Part shown: positions 7,329 through 16,857 of the stretch, one piece after another
Layout of the letters: each line of letters opens with the position of its first letter
How positions within the stretch are numbered: position 1 is the stretch's first letter
NCBI GenBank assembly: GCA_036277115.1
Contig: DASUNM010000023.1
Span: 1-64,000, forward strand
Reading direction: 5' to 3'
Source of the DNA: Pyrinomonadaceae bacterium
GTDB lineage: Bacteria; Acidobacteriota; Blastocatellia; Pyrinomonadales; Pyrinomonadaceae
Length of the DNA: 64,000 nucleotides
Translations under genes and position numbers: made by a program
Notes under the pieces: model-generated
Database searches by the model: none
The model's input: only the letters and a program-made list of their open reading frames with translations
Told to the model about the DNA's origin: nothing

Positions 7329-8102
7329 CTACGGATTGAGTTGCTTGGTGCGGTTCTTGATGAAATAGTCCACCAGCTCAGAAGCTGAGTTGTCCATCTC
7401 GACCACGAAACCATCAACCTTGCCGGTGAAGTAGTTAAACAGCCACACCGCCGGCACCGCGACTACCAGACCAAGCGCCGTCGTAAACAACGCTTCCGAA
7501 ATTCCACCCGCGACGGCCGCGATACCGGCCGATTCGGCGTTCTTCATGCCGCGGAACGCGTTGATGATTCCGAACACCGTGCCGAACAGACCGACGAACG
7601 GCGCCGTCGAACCGATGGTCGCGAGGCCCGACAAGCCACGCCGGAACTCTGCGGTCTTGATGGCAATCGCCCGCTGTAAAGCGCGCTTCGAAGCCTCGAT
7701 CTCATCGCCCGAAATCTCAGACGACTGCTCGTGGGCGCGGAACTCCTGCAGGCCGCTGTTGACGACCATCGCCAGGTGCGACTTGCGATGCTTGTCGCTG
7801 ATGTTGATGGCTTCTTCGATGCGGTTATTCTTCAGCGCCTGGGCCACGCGCGGAGCAAATTCCCGCGATTGCTTCTTTGCGGCCGTGTAGGTCAGATAAC
7901 GCTCGACCATGATGGCAATCGAATACACCGACATAATTAAAAGAATAACCACGACGACGATCGCGACGGCTCCCATGTTCTTGACCATTTCAGTTAGCGT
8001 GAAGTGGTCAACTGCGGGCGCCGACGGCGCCGGAGTGGCTTGCCAAAGAACGAAAAGGAAGCTGAGCGCTTTCGTTCCGAGGATGCTTGTTAGAATAGTC
8101 AC
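7329..8102 (-). CDS. exbB: ExbB/TolQ/MotA-family proton channel
   Basis: 257 residues, starting at a GTG with GGAGG upstream. Three membrane segments are visible: one near the N-terminus (about 38-60, VAIVVVVILLIMSVYSIAIM) and two in the C-terminal half around GLATIGSTAPFVGLFGTVFG and EALFTTALGLVVAVPAVWLF. The GLFGTVFGI...F motif and the Thr-rich channel region are typical of ExbB/TolQ. It forms the pentameric motor around the ExbD dimer. It lies between tonB and two exbD copies, so a TonB role is more likely than a Tol-Pal or MotA role. Confidence 0.94.
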   Translation of the reverse strand: MTILTSILGTKALSFLFVLWQATPAPSAPAVDHFTLTEMVKNMGAVAIVVVVILLIMSVYSIAIMVERYLTYTAAKKQSREFAPRVAQALKNNRIEEAINISDKHRKSHLAMVVNSGLQEFRAHEQSSEISGDEIEASKRALQRAIAIKTAEFRRGLSGLATIGSTAPFVGLFGTVFGIINAFRGMKNAESAGIAAVAGGISEALFTTALGLVVAVPAVWLFNYFTGKVDGFVVEMDNSASELVDYFIKNRTKQLNP

Positions 8103-8194
8103 GGTAGATCCTCCAAGGAAATTAGGTTCAAAACTGAATCTTTTTTACAGCAGGTCGTGGCCGCCGCCAGGGTTACCGGCAGCGACCGCGATTA

Positions 8195-8983
8195 TTACTG
8201 CGCCACGAAGTTATAGATGATGACGCCGGAAACTTTAACCGGCATGCCTGACAGCTTCGTAGGCGTAAACTTCGACGCCCGCGCCGCTGCGACGGCCGCG
8301 CCTTGCAGAAGCGGATGGCCCGAAACCGGCGCCGCGGAAACCACGTTGCCGTTTTCATCGATGACGATTTGCACCCTCACCTGACCGGCCGCCCGCGCGC
8401 TGCGCGCAATCGCCGGGTAAGGCGGCTGCACCAGTCGCACTGCTTTGCCGTTAAGCACGCCGCCGGAGATCGGAGCTTTCGGCGGTGTTGGTTTCGGTGG
8501 CGGCGGCGGCGGCGCATCCGCAACGTCAACCTTTGTAGGTCCAGTCGAAATGACGCTGCCGGTTCCAGAGCCCGGCGCGACCGGCGCAATCGCGTTAGTG
8601 TTTCCACTGCCCAGCATCGTTACCACGCCCTTGCGAACGGGCGGAACGTCGCTGGCTTTAGCAGAAACTTCTTTCGGCACCAGGTCAGCGCGCGAGACGT
8701 CGGCGATCAATTCCCTGCGAACGTCAACGTTCTTGCTCACGTCCATCTTTTCAGGCTTCGCCTCTTGCTTCTGCTCCTGTTGCTGTTGCTGCACCGGGAC
8801 CGGTGCAATCAACGCGGTCAGCTCTAACGTTTGCTGATCGATGAAGGCCGGCGCCCACAAAATACCGGCAATCAATCCGGCGATGATCAGCACGACGTAA
8901 ATTGCCGTGAAGCCCAGCAGAAACGAACCCTTGCGTTTAATGTCTTCCGAGTGCGAACCCGACTCGACTAAATGTTCGAACAT
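8195..8983 (-). CDS. tonB: TonB-family energy transducer
   Basis: 262 residues. One N-terminal membrane anchor (about 22-46, FLLGFTAIYVVLIIAGLIAG) is followed by a Gln/Lys/Glu-rich and then Pro-rich periplasmic spacer (PPPPPPKPTPPKAP). The C-terminal TonB domain begins QPPYPAIARSARAAGQVRVQ and contains VIDENGNVVSAAPVSGHPLL and FTPTKLSGMPV. AGGGAGG at 8991-8997 sits ahead of the ATG. It would couple the ExbB/ExbD motor to outer-membrane receptors; no TonB-dependent receptor gene is in the window. First gene of a five-gene minus-strand cluster. Confidence 0.94.
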   Translation of the reverse strand: MFEHLVESGSHSEDIKRKGSFLLGFTAIYVVLIIAGLIAGILWAPAFIDQQTLELTALIAPVPVQQQQQEQKQEAKPEKMDVSKNVDVRRELIADVSRADLVPKEVSAKASDVPPVRKGVVTMLGSGNTNAIAPVAPGSGTGSVISTGPTKVDVADAPPPPPPKPTPPKAPISGGVLNGKAVRLVQPPYPAIARSARAAGQVRVQIVIDENGNVVSAAPVSGHPLLQGAAVAAARASKFTPTKLSGMPVKVSGVIIYNFVAQ

Positions 8984-9388
8984 CTTCAGTCCTCCCTACG
9001 TGGTGCCAAAAGGGTCAGATCCAAGATCTATTCGAGAGCGATTCAAAAAGGAAACTATTGCAAATCAATAACACAAAGTAAGCGAATTCCTTTTGACCGC
9101 GGAAAAGAAAGGAAGCCGCCGCGTGCGTTGCGGCCAGTTCGAGAGACAAAATAAACTGGCCGCTTAACGTACTACCATCGTGCTTTCCGCAACTACCCTG
9201 ACGCAAAGGCACGATCAAAAACGTATTTAATTGGCCAGCAACGGGTGCAGTCTATGCCGCGAATACGCGCAAAGTCAAGAGCAAACAAAGCCGTGTTTTC
9301 ACGTGTTTGCGACACTTCACGCCCCATCACCTGCAACAACACGCTCAGTTAGAAACCGAGCCGGAGGATTATGTTCCCGCCGATTACG
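8984..9388. other. 405-bp gap upstream of tonB
   Basis: No convincing gene. It holds the tonB ribosome site (8991-8997), a perfect 10-bp inverted repeat at 9130-9139 / 9154-9163 (arms GCGGCCAGTT and AACTGGCCGC) with no T-run, and about 220 bases next to the secF stop in which nothing was recognised. Confidence 0.6.
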
Positions 9389-10435
9389 CTACGCTGCGCG
9401 TGAAGGCTTCCCGACATTCTTGCGCCCTGCGTCAGTGCGCTTTGGTTGGAAACCTGAACGCGCACTAGCGGTCGTTGCAAGCTTGTTAGCAGCTTCAATC
9501 TTCCGCTCCCACCAAACCATGATGGGGCTGGCGATCGCAATTGAAGAATAGGTGCCGACGATGGTTCCGATGAGCAGCGCAAGTGAGAAAGCGCGCAGAA
9601 CCTCGCCTCCGAAAATGACCATCGCGAGAACTGAAAGAACGATTAGGCCCTGGGTAATGACCGTTCGCGATAGCGTCTGATTGATCGAGTCGTTGGTAAT
9701 TTTGTAAAGCGATTCACGCCGATGCAGTTTCCGATTCTCGCGCACGCGGTCGAACACCACAATGGTGTCGTTAACCGACGCGCCGACGAGCGTCAGAAAC
9801 GCCGCGATGACCGTGAGGTTCACTTCCCATTGGAAAATTGAAAAGAAGCCCAGCGTCACGAGCACGTCGTGGAACACCGCGATCACGGCCGCGGCCCCGT
9901 ATGTCCATTCGAAACGGAACGCGATGTAGACAAGCATCCCCACCAGCGCCGCGAGCGTGACCGCGATGGCCTTGTTTCTCAGCTCGGCGCCGGCGACCGC
10001 CCCGACAGCATCCGTGCCGATGATTTCGTACGCGGATCCTTCGGGACCGATGGAGTTGAGCGCCGTGCGAACTTTGGTTCGACCCAACTCGACGTCCGAA
10101 TCCGATTCGGTGGAGCCGGCTCCCGCAAGCGGAAGTTTGATGAGAAACGTATCAGGTCGATCAACCACCGGTTGAATGACCGCTTCGTTAAGACCCTGCG
10201 CGCCGAGCGTGGCGCGGATCTGTTCAGCCGTCGCCGCCTGCTTGAAGCGCGCGGTGACTACGGTACCGCCCCGAAAATCAACGCCGAGGTTAAAAGCGTT
10301 CGTTCCGTTCGGATGCTTCCACTCGCGGAAAATCGCCGAGCCGAGACCGGCAACCATCAGCAGGACTGAAATTCCAATAAAGATCCGTCGCCACTTCAGC
10401 CAATCAAAATTAACTGCTTTGAAGATTTGAAACAT
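9389..10435 (-). CDS. secF: Protein translocase subunit SecF
   Basis: 348 residues with six predicted membrane segments. The family motif FNLGVDFRGGTVV is at about residue 48, and the C-terminal membrane half has GASVNDTIVVFDRVRENRK and the SINQTLSRTVITQG segment. SecF with SecD uses the proton gradient to pull proteins out of the Sec channel. It starts 17 bases after the secD stop. After the last membrane helix the protein carries about 30 extra basic residues (SGFQPKRTDAGRKNVGKP) that resemble a translated palindromic repeat rather than SecF sequence. Confidence 0.96.
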   Translation of the reverse strand: MFQIFKAVNFDWLKWRRIFIGISVLLMVAGLGSAIFREWKHPNGTNAFNLGVDFRGGTVVTARFKQAATAEQIRATLGAQGLNEAVIQPVVDRPDTFLIKLPLAGAGSTESDSDVELGRTKVRTALNSIGPEGSAYEIIGTDAVGAVAGAELRNKAIAVTLAALVGMLVYIAFRFEWTYGAAAVIAVFHDVLVTLGFFSIFQWEVNLTVIAAFLTLVGASVNDTIVVFDRVRENRKLHRRESLYKITNDSINQTLSRTVITQGLIVLSVLAMVIFGGEVLRAFSLALLIGTIVGTYSSIAIASPIMVWWERKIEAANKLATTASARSGFQPKRTDAGRKNVGKPSRAA

Positions 10436-10452
10436 TCGTCAAGTATCGTTAA

Positions 10453-12153
10453 CTAAACGCTCAGTGTCTGGGCGCGACGCTTCCGCCGCAGCAGCCACAT
10501 GAAAATGGTCCGCGAAACGTAAACCGCCGAGAACAGATTAATTACCAGACCGAGAATAAGAGTCACCGCAAAACCGCGGAGCGGGCCGGTGCCAAAAACA
10601 AACAGGAACAAGGACGACACCACAGTGGTCACGTGCGTGTCGATAATCGTCACGATCGCGCGATCAAAGCCCTGATCGACCGCTGAGGGGACAGTTTTCC
10701 CGGCTCGTAACTCCTCCCGAATGCGCTCAAAGATCAGCACGTTCGAATCGACGGCCATACCGATCGTAAGAATCATGCCGGCGATGCCCGGCAGAGTCAG
10801 CGTCGCGCCAAAAACAATCACGCCCGCCAGCATCAGGATCATGTTGAGCAAGAGCGCGATGACGGCGTTGATGCCTGAGCCCCGGTAGTAGAAAAGCATG
10901 AAGGCGACTACGAACAGTAAGCCGTACAGCGAAGCCTTGACGCCGGAACGAATTGAGTCGGCTCCCAGGCTCGGGCCCACCGTGCGCTCTTCCTGATATT
11001 CGATGTCGGTCGGCAGCGCCCCCGAGCGCAATGTCAGCGCGAGATCCTCTGCCGATTTTTGTGTGAATCTTCCAGTGATTTCACCTTGATCGTAAATCTG
11101 GCCCTTAATATATGGCGCTGATTTAACTTCGTCGTTCAGCACGACACCCATGTACTCGTTGATGTTCGCGCCTGTCCATTTGCTGAACTTGTCGGCGCCC
11201 GAAGGCTTCAGTGCAAACGAAATTTGATAATCGTTAACGCCGCCACTCGCCTGCACTGCCGTCGCATTCCGCAATTCGGAGCCATCGATAACCGGCGGGT
11301 TCTCGACGACAACCCAACGCTTCTCTTTTTCAGTTTGTGGCTGGGTCGGGGTGTCACCCGCCGACGCGGGCTCGTCCCGTTCCGAGTACGGCAATACACG
11401 CCGGTTTTGAGGAATAGTTCCGCCTGAACCGAGGGTCGCCAACGCTTCTTCTCTGGTCCCGTACGACTGCAAACCCGACGGGGCCGGTGAACTGATCACG
11501 TGAACAAGTTCAAGCCGCGACTGGGCTTTCATCAACTCTTTGACGCGTTCGGGATCCTGAATACCCGGCATCTGCACGAGAATGCGATAAGAACTTTGCG
11601 AGCCGTGTCGCTGGACCAACGGCTCAGCAACGCCAAATTGGTCTAAGCGTCCTTCAATGATTCGCTGCGCTTGTACCGTTGCCTGCTCTGCCAATAACCC
11701 CTGCGCGGTCGCCGGCAGCGTCCACGAAATCGTGCTGCCGCTGATCGAGGAGGTCCAGCTCGAGACGTCAACTTTCTGCTTTACGGCGTTTTCAATTTCG
11801 CTCAGTTTTGCCGGGTCCGCAGCTTCCACAACGAACCGGTATCCGCCGGTTGTTTCAGCGCGTGCGTCCTTAATTTGAAATCCGGCGTCCTCAGCAGCTT
11901 TCCGCGCCGCGGCAGCATTATCCGTAGTCAGCTTCGCCAGATACTTATCGACGCGGACGCGCATCACCAGATGCGATCCGCCCTTCAGATCCAGACCGAG
12001 CCGAATATTGTTCGCGAGATTGGCTTTCACGCCCGACCACGTAAAGTCGTTCAGCCGGGGCCGCCGGCCGCGCGGGCCGATGACAAGATAAATTCCGACG
12101 ATCGTTACGATAGCGATGATGATCGTGCGCTGAATTACGTTCTTTTTCTTCAT
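10453..12153 (-). CDS. secD: Protein translocase subunit SecD
   Basis: 566 residues. The N-terminal membrane helix (about 9-26) is followed by the DLKGGSHLVMRV motif and a large periplasmic P1 domain. The second half has the SecD membrane bundle with GMAVDSNVLIFERIREELR and the GFDRAIVTIIDTHVTT segment. It forms a complex with SecF and, with YajC, assists SecYEG late in translocation. Length and order are normal. Gene order yajC-secD-secF is the classic one. Confidence 0.97.
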   Translation of the reverse strand: MKKKNVIQRTIIIAIVTIVGIYLVIGPRGRRPRLNDFTWSGVKANLANNIRLGLDLKGGSHLVMRVRVDKYLAKLTTDNAAAARKAAEDAGFQIKDARAETTGGYRFVVEAADPAKLSEIENAVKQKVDVSSWTSSISGSTISWTLPATAQGLLAEQATVQAQRIIEGRLDQFGVAEPLVQRHGSQSSYRILVQMPGIQDPERVKELMKAQSRLELVHVISSPAPSGLQSYGTREEALATLGSGGTIPQNRRVLPYSERDEPASAGDTPTQPQTEKEKRWVVVENPPVIDGSELRNATAVQASGGVNDYQISFALKPSGADKFSKWTGANINEYMGVVLNDEVKSAPYIKGQIYDQGEITGRFTQKSAEDLALTLRSGALPTDIEYQEERTVGPSLGADSIRSGVKASLYGLLFVVAFMLFYYRGSGINAVIALLLNMILMLAGVIVFGATLTLPGIAGMILTIGMAVDSNVLIFERIREELRAGKTVPSAVDQGFDRAIVTIIDTHVTTVVSSLFLFVFGTGPLRGFAVTLILGLVINLFSAVYVSRTIFMWLLRRKRRAQTLSV

Positions 12154-12168
12154 GGGAACTGCAGCGTG

Positions 12169-12462
12169 TTACTTCTGCTCTTCGTTGTCCACGCCGGCTA
12201 CCGCCGAGCGCGCAATCTCGAGGATCGTTTTGTCGGCGCTGCGCACCAGGAAGCTTGTCTCTTTGACGGTCGTGATGGTGCCGATGACGCCGCCGGTGGT
12301 GACGATCTTGTCACCAGCTTTCAGGTCGGCGATTTGGGCTTGCAGTTGACGCTGTTTCTTTTGCTGCGGCCGAATCAATAGTAGGTAGAAGACACCAAAC
12401 ACCAGCAGCATCGGAATGAGAAATCCGAAACCGCCCGCGCCTTGAAGTAATAGAAGCAACAT
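12169..12462 (-). CDS. yajC: Preprotein translocase subunit YajC
   Basis: 97 residues: one membrane helix (FLIPMLLVFGVFYLLLIRPQ) followed by the QQKKQRQLQAQIADLKAGDK motif and a small beta-rich domain (VTTGGVIGTITTV). It belongs to the SecDF-YajC complex. It ends 15 bases before secD and is separated from tgt by a 94-base gap filled with a REP-like palindrome. Confidence 0.96.
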   Translation of the reverse strand: MLLLLLQGAGGFGFLIPMLLVFGVFYLLLIRPQQKKQRQLQAQIADLKAGDKIVTTGGVIGTITTVKETSFLVRSADKTILEIARSAVAGVDNEEQK

Positions 12463-12473
12463 ATTTGTTGGTT

Positions 12474-12556
12474 ATGAACCCTTCTGATCCCGTCACTACC
12501 ACACCACGCGAGCTGCTCGCGCGGGGACCCCGGTTTGCTCCGGGTTCTGACACAAG
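12474..12556. repeat. REP-like palindrome between tgt and yajC
   Basis: Read on the minus strand, this stretch begins GTGTCAGAACCCGGAGCA and ends GATCAGAAGGGTTC, with internal self-complementary blocks (CGCGAGCAGCTCGCG). Its head GTGTCAGAAC is shared with the inverted repeat at 18475-18586 and, loosely, with the insert inside der, suggesting one repeat family. Confidence 0.55.
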
Positions 12557-13732
12557 CTATTCCAAACCAGAGCTGAGTTGCTCAGTGAACTCTCGCCGGA
12601 ATTGTGCGAATTGGCCAGACCGGATAGCTTGCCTGACGTGTCTCATGGTGTCAAGGAAGAACGCCAGATTGTGATGCGTCAGAAGGATGCTTGCGAGCAT
12701 CTCGCCCGCAAGGTACAGATGGCGAAGGTAAGCGCGTGAATGACGCCGGCAGACTGAACACGGGCAGGCTTCGTCCAGAGGTCTTTTGTCGGCCGCGAAT
12801 CGAGCATTTTTGATGTTCAGTTTTCCGCGAGAAGTGAAGGCCTGGCCCGTCCGGCCGTTGCGCGTCGGGAGCACGCAATCGAACATATCGATGCCCCGCG
12901 CAACTGATTCAACCAGGTCTTCCGGCGTACCGACACCCATCAAGTATCTCGGCTGGTCGACGGGCATGCGCGGCGCGATGTCTTCAATGATTTCGAGCAT
13001 CACCGGTTTTTCTTCGCCGACACTCAGACCGCCGATTGCATAGCCGTCGAATCCGATCTCAACTGTCCGTTCCAGACTTTCGCGTCGCAGATCCAAATGA
13101 GACGCACCCTGCAGGATCCCAAAGAGTGCTTGACCTTCCGAAAGCGCCGTCCCGACGGCGCGGGACTGCAGTTCTAAATGCGCCTCCTTCGATCGCTGCG
13201 CCCAACGTAACGTCAGCTCCATGCTGCGCCGGGCCGCGTCAGGATCGATCTGTCCCGGCGGACACTCGTCGAACGCCATGGCGATCTCGGCCCCCAGCAC
13301 GGTTTGCACTTCCATCGAAATTTCGGGCGAGAGAAAACAAAGCGCGCCGTCGATGTGAGAACGAAACTCAGTTCCCTCTTCGGTGACTTTGCGGATTTCT
13401 GCGAGACTCCAAACTTGAAACCCGCCTGAGTCGGTGAGCATCGCGCGCTCCCAGCCGATGAAGTTGTGGAGGCCGCCGCAAGCTTTGATCACTTCAATGC
13501 CGGGCCGCAGCCAAAGGTGATACGTGTTGCCAAGGATTATCCGGGCGTCGAGATCAGCCGCTTCAAGTTCTTCGAACCGAATCCCCTTCACCGTGCCCGC
13601 CGTCCCGACCGGCATGAACACTGGCGTCTCGATTTCGCCGCGCCGCGTAGTGAGAATTCCCGCGCGCGCCTCACCGTCACGGGCCTGAACTTGAAACTCG
13701 AGGGTAGAGACTTGAGGCTTGAGGCTGGTCAT
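12557..13732 (-). CDS. tgt: tRNA-guanine transglycosylase
   Basis: 391 residues. Exchanges guanine-34 for a queuine precursor in tRNAs with GUN anticodons. Seen: [11 protein letters not shown], the active-site loop [20 protein letters not shown], the nucleophile region [15 protein letters not shown], and the C-terminal zinc site [17 protein letters not shown]...LLTHHN. The start overlaps the der stop as ATGA, indicating translational coupling. Full family length. Confidence 0.97.
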   Translation of the reverse strand: MTSLKPQVSTLEFQVQARDGEARAGILTTRRGEIETPVFMPVGTAGTVKGIRFEELEAADLDARIILGNTYHLWLRPGIEVIKACGGLHNFIGWERAMLTDSGGFQVWSLAEIRKVTEEGTEFRSHIDGALCFLSPEISMEVQTVLGAEIAMAFDECPPGQIDPDAARRSMELTLRWAQRSKEAHLELQSRAVGTALSEGQALFGILQGASHLDLRRESLERTVEIGFDGYAIGGLSVGEEKPVMLEIIEDIAPRMPVDQPRYLMGVGTPEDLVESVARGIDMFDCVLPTRNGRTGQAFTSRGKLNIKNARFAADKRPLDEACPCSVCRRHSRAYLRHLYLAGEMLASILLTHHNLAFFLDTMRHVRQAIRSGQFAQFRREFTEQLSSGLE

Positions 13733-15162
13733 CTGCGTCTCGTTTTTGACTTGTGCCTTTCAATGATTCGGATTGGCGTCGCATAAAAGTCGAACTCTTC
13801 CCGCATGCGGTTCTCAAGGTGCCGCAGAAAGGAAAAGTGCAGACCGGCTTTGCCGCCCGAAGTGAAGACAACGAACGTTGGCGGACGCACGCCGATTTGC
13901 GTGATGTACTGGACGTGAAGCCGCGAGCCGCGAAACGTTTTCGCCGGCGTCACCCCCGAGCGCTGGCGCACTTCACGTTCAAAGAAATCGTTAAGCCGCG
14001 AAGTAGGAATGCGCACGCTGCGAACAGCATTCGCGCGAATCGCGAGGGGCAGAAGTTTCTGCACACGTTGGCCGGTCAAAGCAGAGGTGGTAATCACGGG
14101 CGCCCAACTAAGAAACTTCATTTCCTGGCGGACCTTTTGTTCGAACTTGGTGCCACTGGCAGTGTCCTTCCCTTCCAGCAGGTCCCACTTATTCAAAACG
14201 AGAATGATGGAACACCCCTGCTCGAGCGCATAGCCGGCAATCGCCGAATCCAGCGCCGTCACTCCTTCTTCCGCATCCAGCAGCACAATCGCAACGTCGG
14301 CTCGTTCCAGGCTTTTGCGCGCCATGACGACGGAAAGCTTCTCAGCCATCGCTGTGGTTTTTCCTTTGCGACGAATGCCGGCCGTGTCGATGATACGAAA
14401 AGTGTGTTCGTCGGTTTTGAGCAGGGTATCAACGCTGTCGCGCGTCGTGCCGGCAACGGGCGAGACGATTGCTCGCTCTTCTCCGAGCAGCCGATTGAGC
14501 ACAGACGACTTGCCCACATTTGGACGGCCAATGATGGCGAGACGAATCTCACGTGCCGGGAGCGCGGGCATCCCTGCCTGCGGTTCACCGGCATCCGTGC
14601 CGGTTTCTGGCACACCAGGCCCGCCCGCTAACGCAGGCGGTTCTGACTTCTCGATCAACTCCACCAGCACGTTCAGCAGTTCGCCGAGCCCATTTCCGTG
14701 TTCAGCCGAAACCGGCATCACATGCAAAAATCCAAAACGATGAAAGTCGCTCGCTTCATCTTCCAAACGTGCTGAGTCAACTTTGTTAGCCGCGAGCAGC
14801 ACGGGCTTTCCGGTTTCCCGCAACAACAGCGCCAGCTCTTCATCCAACGGCGTGACGCCTTTACGCGCATCGACTACCCACACCAACGCCGCTGCCTGGT
14901 TGATGGCGACTCCTGCCTGCTTGAAAATGTTCGCGGGAATTACCGCCTCGTCGTCGGGCACGATTCCGCCGGTGTCGACCAACGAAAAGCTTTTTCCCTT
15001 CCAATTGGCTGCGCCGTAAATGCGATCGCGCGTGATGCCCGGCTCGTCGCCGACAATCGCGCGCCGCTCGCCGATCAATCGATTGAACAGCGTCGACTTG
15101 CCGACGTTCGGCCGGCCGACAATTGCGACCAGCGGCAGTTCAGGTGGGTGCGAAGTGCGCAT
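13729..15162 (-). CDS. der: Ribosome biogenesis GTPase Der (EngA)
   Basis: 477 residues with two tandem GTPase domains and a C-terminal KH-like domain. Domain 1: [25 protein letters not shown]. Domain 2: [30 protein letters not shown]. Der acts in assembly of the large ribosomal subunit. The inter-domain linker (about residues 172-202) is Pro/Gly/Ala-rich ([20 protein letters not shown]) and matches a palindromic DNA stretch at 14558-14640, as if a REP-like element had been inserted in frame. First gene of der-tgt-yajC-secD-secF. Confidence 0.97.
   Translation of the reverse strand: MRTSHPPELPLVAIVGRPNVGKSTLFNRLIGERRAIVGDEPGITRDRIYGAANWKGKSFSLVDTGGIVPDDEAVIPANIFKQAGVAINQAAALVWVVDARKGVTPLDEELALLLRETGKPVLLAANKVDSARLEDEASDFHRFGFLHVMPVSAEHGNGLGELLNVLVELIEKSEPPALAGGPGVPETGTDAGEPQAGMPALPAREIRLAIIGRPNVGKSSVLNRLLGEERAIVSPVAGTTRDSVDTLLKTDEHTFRIIDTAGIRRKGKTTAMAEKLSVVMARKSLERADVAIVLLDAEEGVTALDSAIAGYALEQGCSIILVLNKWDLLEGKDTASGTKFEQKVRQEMKFLSWAPVITTSALTGQRVQKLLPLAIRANAVRSVRIPTSRLNDFFEREVRQRSGVTPAKTFRGSRLHVQYITQIGVRPPTFVVFTSGGKAGLHFSFLRHLENRMREEFDFYATPIRIIERHKSKTRRR
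14558..14640. repeat. Palindromic element inside the der frame
   Basis: Contains ACCGGCA-N4-TGCCGGT plus outer complementary blocks (CTGCCTGCGG and CCGCCTGCGTTAG-type sequence). It lies exactly over the linker between the two GTPase domains and is translated into Der residues of about 174-201. Confidence 0.5.
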
Positions 15163-15304
15163 GACGTATAACTGCCGATGATACCTCGGCAGGATGAATT
15201 GCTCGGAATGTTCCGTTACAGAGGATAAGCGAGAGCGGAGTTCAGTCCCGAATTCGTGGACATCTTACAACCGGCGACAGACAGGATTTCAGTCGAGCCC
15301 CTGC

Positions 15305-15868
15305 TCAGTCGTAGAGAAAACCCATCAGGAAATCATAGCCTTTGCCGGCAAGCGCGGAGTACTGGTAATGCCAGAATTCTCGTTTATTCCAATTGCCTTT
15401 CTTCTCCCACCCCTTTTGCGCGGGAATCCGCTGCCAACCCATGGAAGCGGCCAGCTCGGTAAAATCCAGCGCCCACCCGTTGAACGCGCCGCCTTGGGTG
15501 ACGGGCAGGTGACGAAGGGCAACAAATTCGGAATCAACCTGTTTGGCAGGGTCAGTGATCTTCAGGTAGGTATGCCAATATGTGCGACCGTCGATCGATT
15601 CGCGCACGAGGACTAAAGCTTTCTCGCCCTGGTTGTAATCAATCGCCACTCCACACTTATGAAGGGATCTGGTTACAGATCCAGGATTGTTTTTAGTGAA
15701 AGTCTTCGCCCGAAAACAGTCTCCCAAAACCGCTAGAAAATCTATTCCGGTCAGGTTCAGCGTGGCGGCGCGCAAGGCGTCAAAGGAGTCAGCCGCCTCG
15801 AGAATTAAATAAGGCTGGCCAACGTTAACTGAAGCAAGGGCGCGTAATTTTGCACTCGGAAGTGGCAT
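15305..15868 (-). CDS. M15-type peptidase (D,D-carboxypeptidase fold)
   Basis: 187 residues from the ATG at 15868, chosen because GGAAGGA lies 6 bases upstream; a longer frame reaches 15955. The zinc signature SxHxxGxAxD is present as SLHKCGVAID (His70, Asp77) and the second motif as EFWHYQY (Glu164, His167). These are the M15 residues of peptidoglycan D-Ala-D-Ala carboxypeptidases and phage endolysins. No signal peptide is visible, which would suit an endolysin-like or cytoplasmic enzyme, but no phage genes surround it. Divergent from pdxH. Confidence 0.7.
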   Translation of the reverse strand: MPLPSAKLRALASVNVGQPYLILEAADSFDALRAATLNLTGIDFLAVLGDCFRAKTFTKNNPGSVTRSLHKCGVAIDYNQGEKALVLVRESIDGRTYWHTYLKITDPAKQVDSEFVALRHLPVTQGGAFNGWALDFTELAASMGWQRIPAQKGWEKKGNWNKREFWHYQYSALAGKGYDFLMGFLYD

Positions 15869-16202
15869 GTCTAATCCTTCCCATTCGTATTTTTGTATGC
15901 GGCAGCTCTTTAAGGTTGCAGCGGCATGGGATCGCGATGGTCGATCTCCCGTCAATGATTGAACGTCTTGACGCCAGCTTCACCCGCGCGCAGCATCGCT
16001 GGTCCGGCGCAGGTTAAGCCGTGAGAACCGGGGTGTCAACGTTCTGCGGACTTGGCTTGCAGAGAGCCTTGTGCGTCGCGCGCCACGCGCAAGGGATCTA
16101 CAAACGTTCGTCTCAATTGTTTAATATCCCGAAAACCCAATGCGCCGCCACGGTCGCGCCGAAAGCAGCAAACAAACGCGGCCTGAGATATCCTTTCTAG
16201 AA
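15869..16202. other. 334-bp divergent intergenic region
   Basis: Lies between the starts of the M15-type peptidase gene and pdxH and should contain both promoters. No strong -35/-10 pair, repeat or small gene was recognised. Confidence 0.5.
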
Positions 16203-16820
16203 ATGACTGATAAAGTTGCCCTAGCCAAAGCCACCGCTGACCCGAATCCCATTCGTCAATTTGAACGCTGGTTCGCCGACGCGAAGGCGACTGGCATGTC
16301 CGAACAGGACGCCACGTCAATGACGCTCGCGACCTCCGACAAAACCGGCCAACCGAGCGCGCGAATAGTGCTGCTCAAGGATTTCGACGAGCAGGGTTTT
16401 GTCTTCTACACGAATTACAACAGCCGCAAAGGTGAAGACTTAGCCGGGAACTCGCGCGCGTGTCTGCTTTTCTATTGGTCTCCGCTGTGGCGACAGGTTC
16501 GGATTGAGGGCGCAGTCGCGAAGGTTTCTGAAGCTGAATCAGACGAGTACTTCCATTCGCGCCCGCTGGGCAGCAAGCTCGGCGCCTGGGCTTCAGATCA
16601 AAGCGAGCCCGTTGAAAGCCGCGAGCAATTAGAAAAACGATTCGAAGAGTTTAATAGGAAGTTTGCCGACAACGTCCCACGCCCGCCGCATTGGGGTGGC
16701 TATCGAGTAAAGCCTGAGGTCATCGAGTTCTGGCAAGGCCGCGAAAACCGCTTGCACGATCGGCTGCGATACAACCGTCAGCCGGATGGTAGTTGGATCA
16801 TTGAACGACTGGCACCCTGA
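16203..16820 (+). CDS. pdxH: Pyridoxamine 5'-phosphate oxidase
   Basis: 205 residues from the ATG at 16203; the frame is open further upstream but the conserved part starts here. Oxidises pyridoxine/pyridoxamine 5'-phosphate to pyridoxal 5'-phosphate with FMN. Family features: DPNPIRQFERWFADA, MTLATSDKTGQPSARIVLLK, GFVFYTNYNSRKG, a PLWRQVRIEG segment, and the C-terminus WQGRENRLHDRLRY...W.IERLAP. Monocistronic; its stop lies one base before a REP-type repeat. Confidence 0.96.
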   Translation: MTDKVALAKATADPNPIRQFERWFADAKATGMSEQDATSMTLATSDKTGQPSARIVLLKDFDEQGFVFYTNYNSRKGEDLAGNSRACLLFYWSPLWRQVRIEGAVAKVSEAESDEYFHSRPLGSKLGAWASDQSEPVESREQLEKRFEEFNRKFADNVPRPPHWGGYRVKPEVIEFWQGRENRLHDRLRYNRQPDGSWIIERLAP

Positions 16821-16821
16821 A

Positions 16822-16843
16822 GGTACGCACGCCTCCGGCGTGC
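16822..16843 (+). repeat. REP-like repeat, left copy (22 bp)
   Basis: 22-bp palindrome-containing repeat beginning GGTACGCACGCC. It is the exact reverse complement of the copy at 17274-17295, so the two bracket the transposase remnant as perfect inverted repeats. A related copy is at 22643. Confidence 0.9.
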
Positions 16844-16857
16844 CGTGCTCATTTTAT

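Noticed and set aside
9130..9163. Terminator of the sec operon
   Set aside because: The 10-bp perfect stem is about 225 bases past the secF stop and has no T-run on either strand, so it is described only as an inverted repeat.
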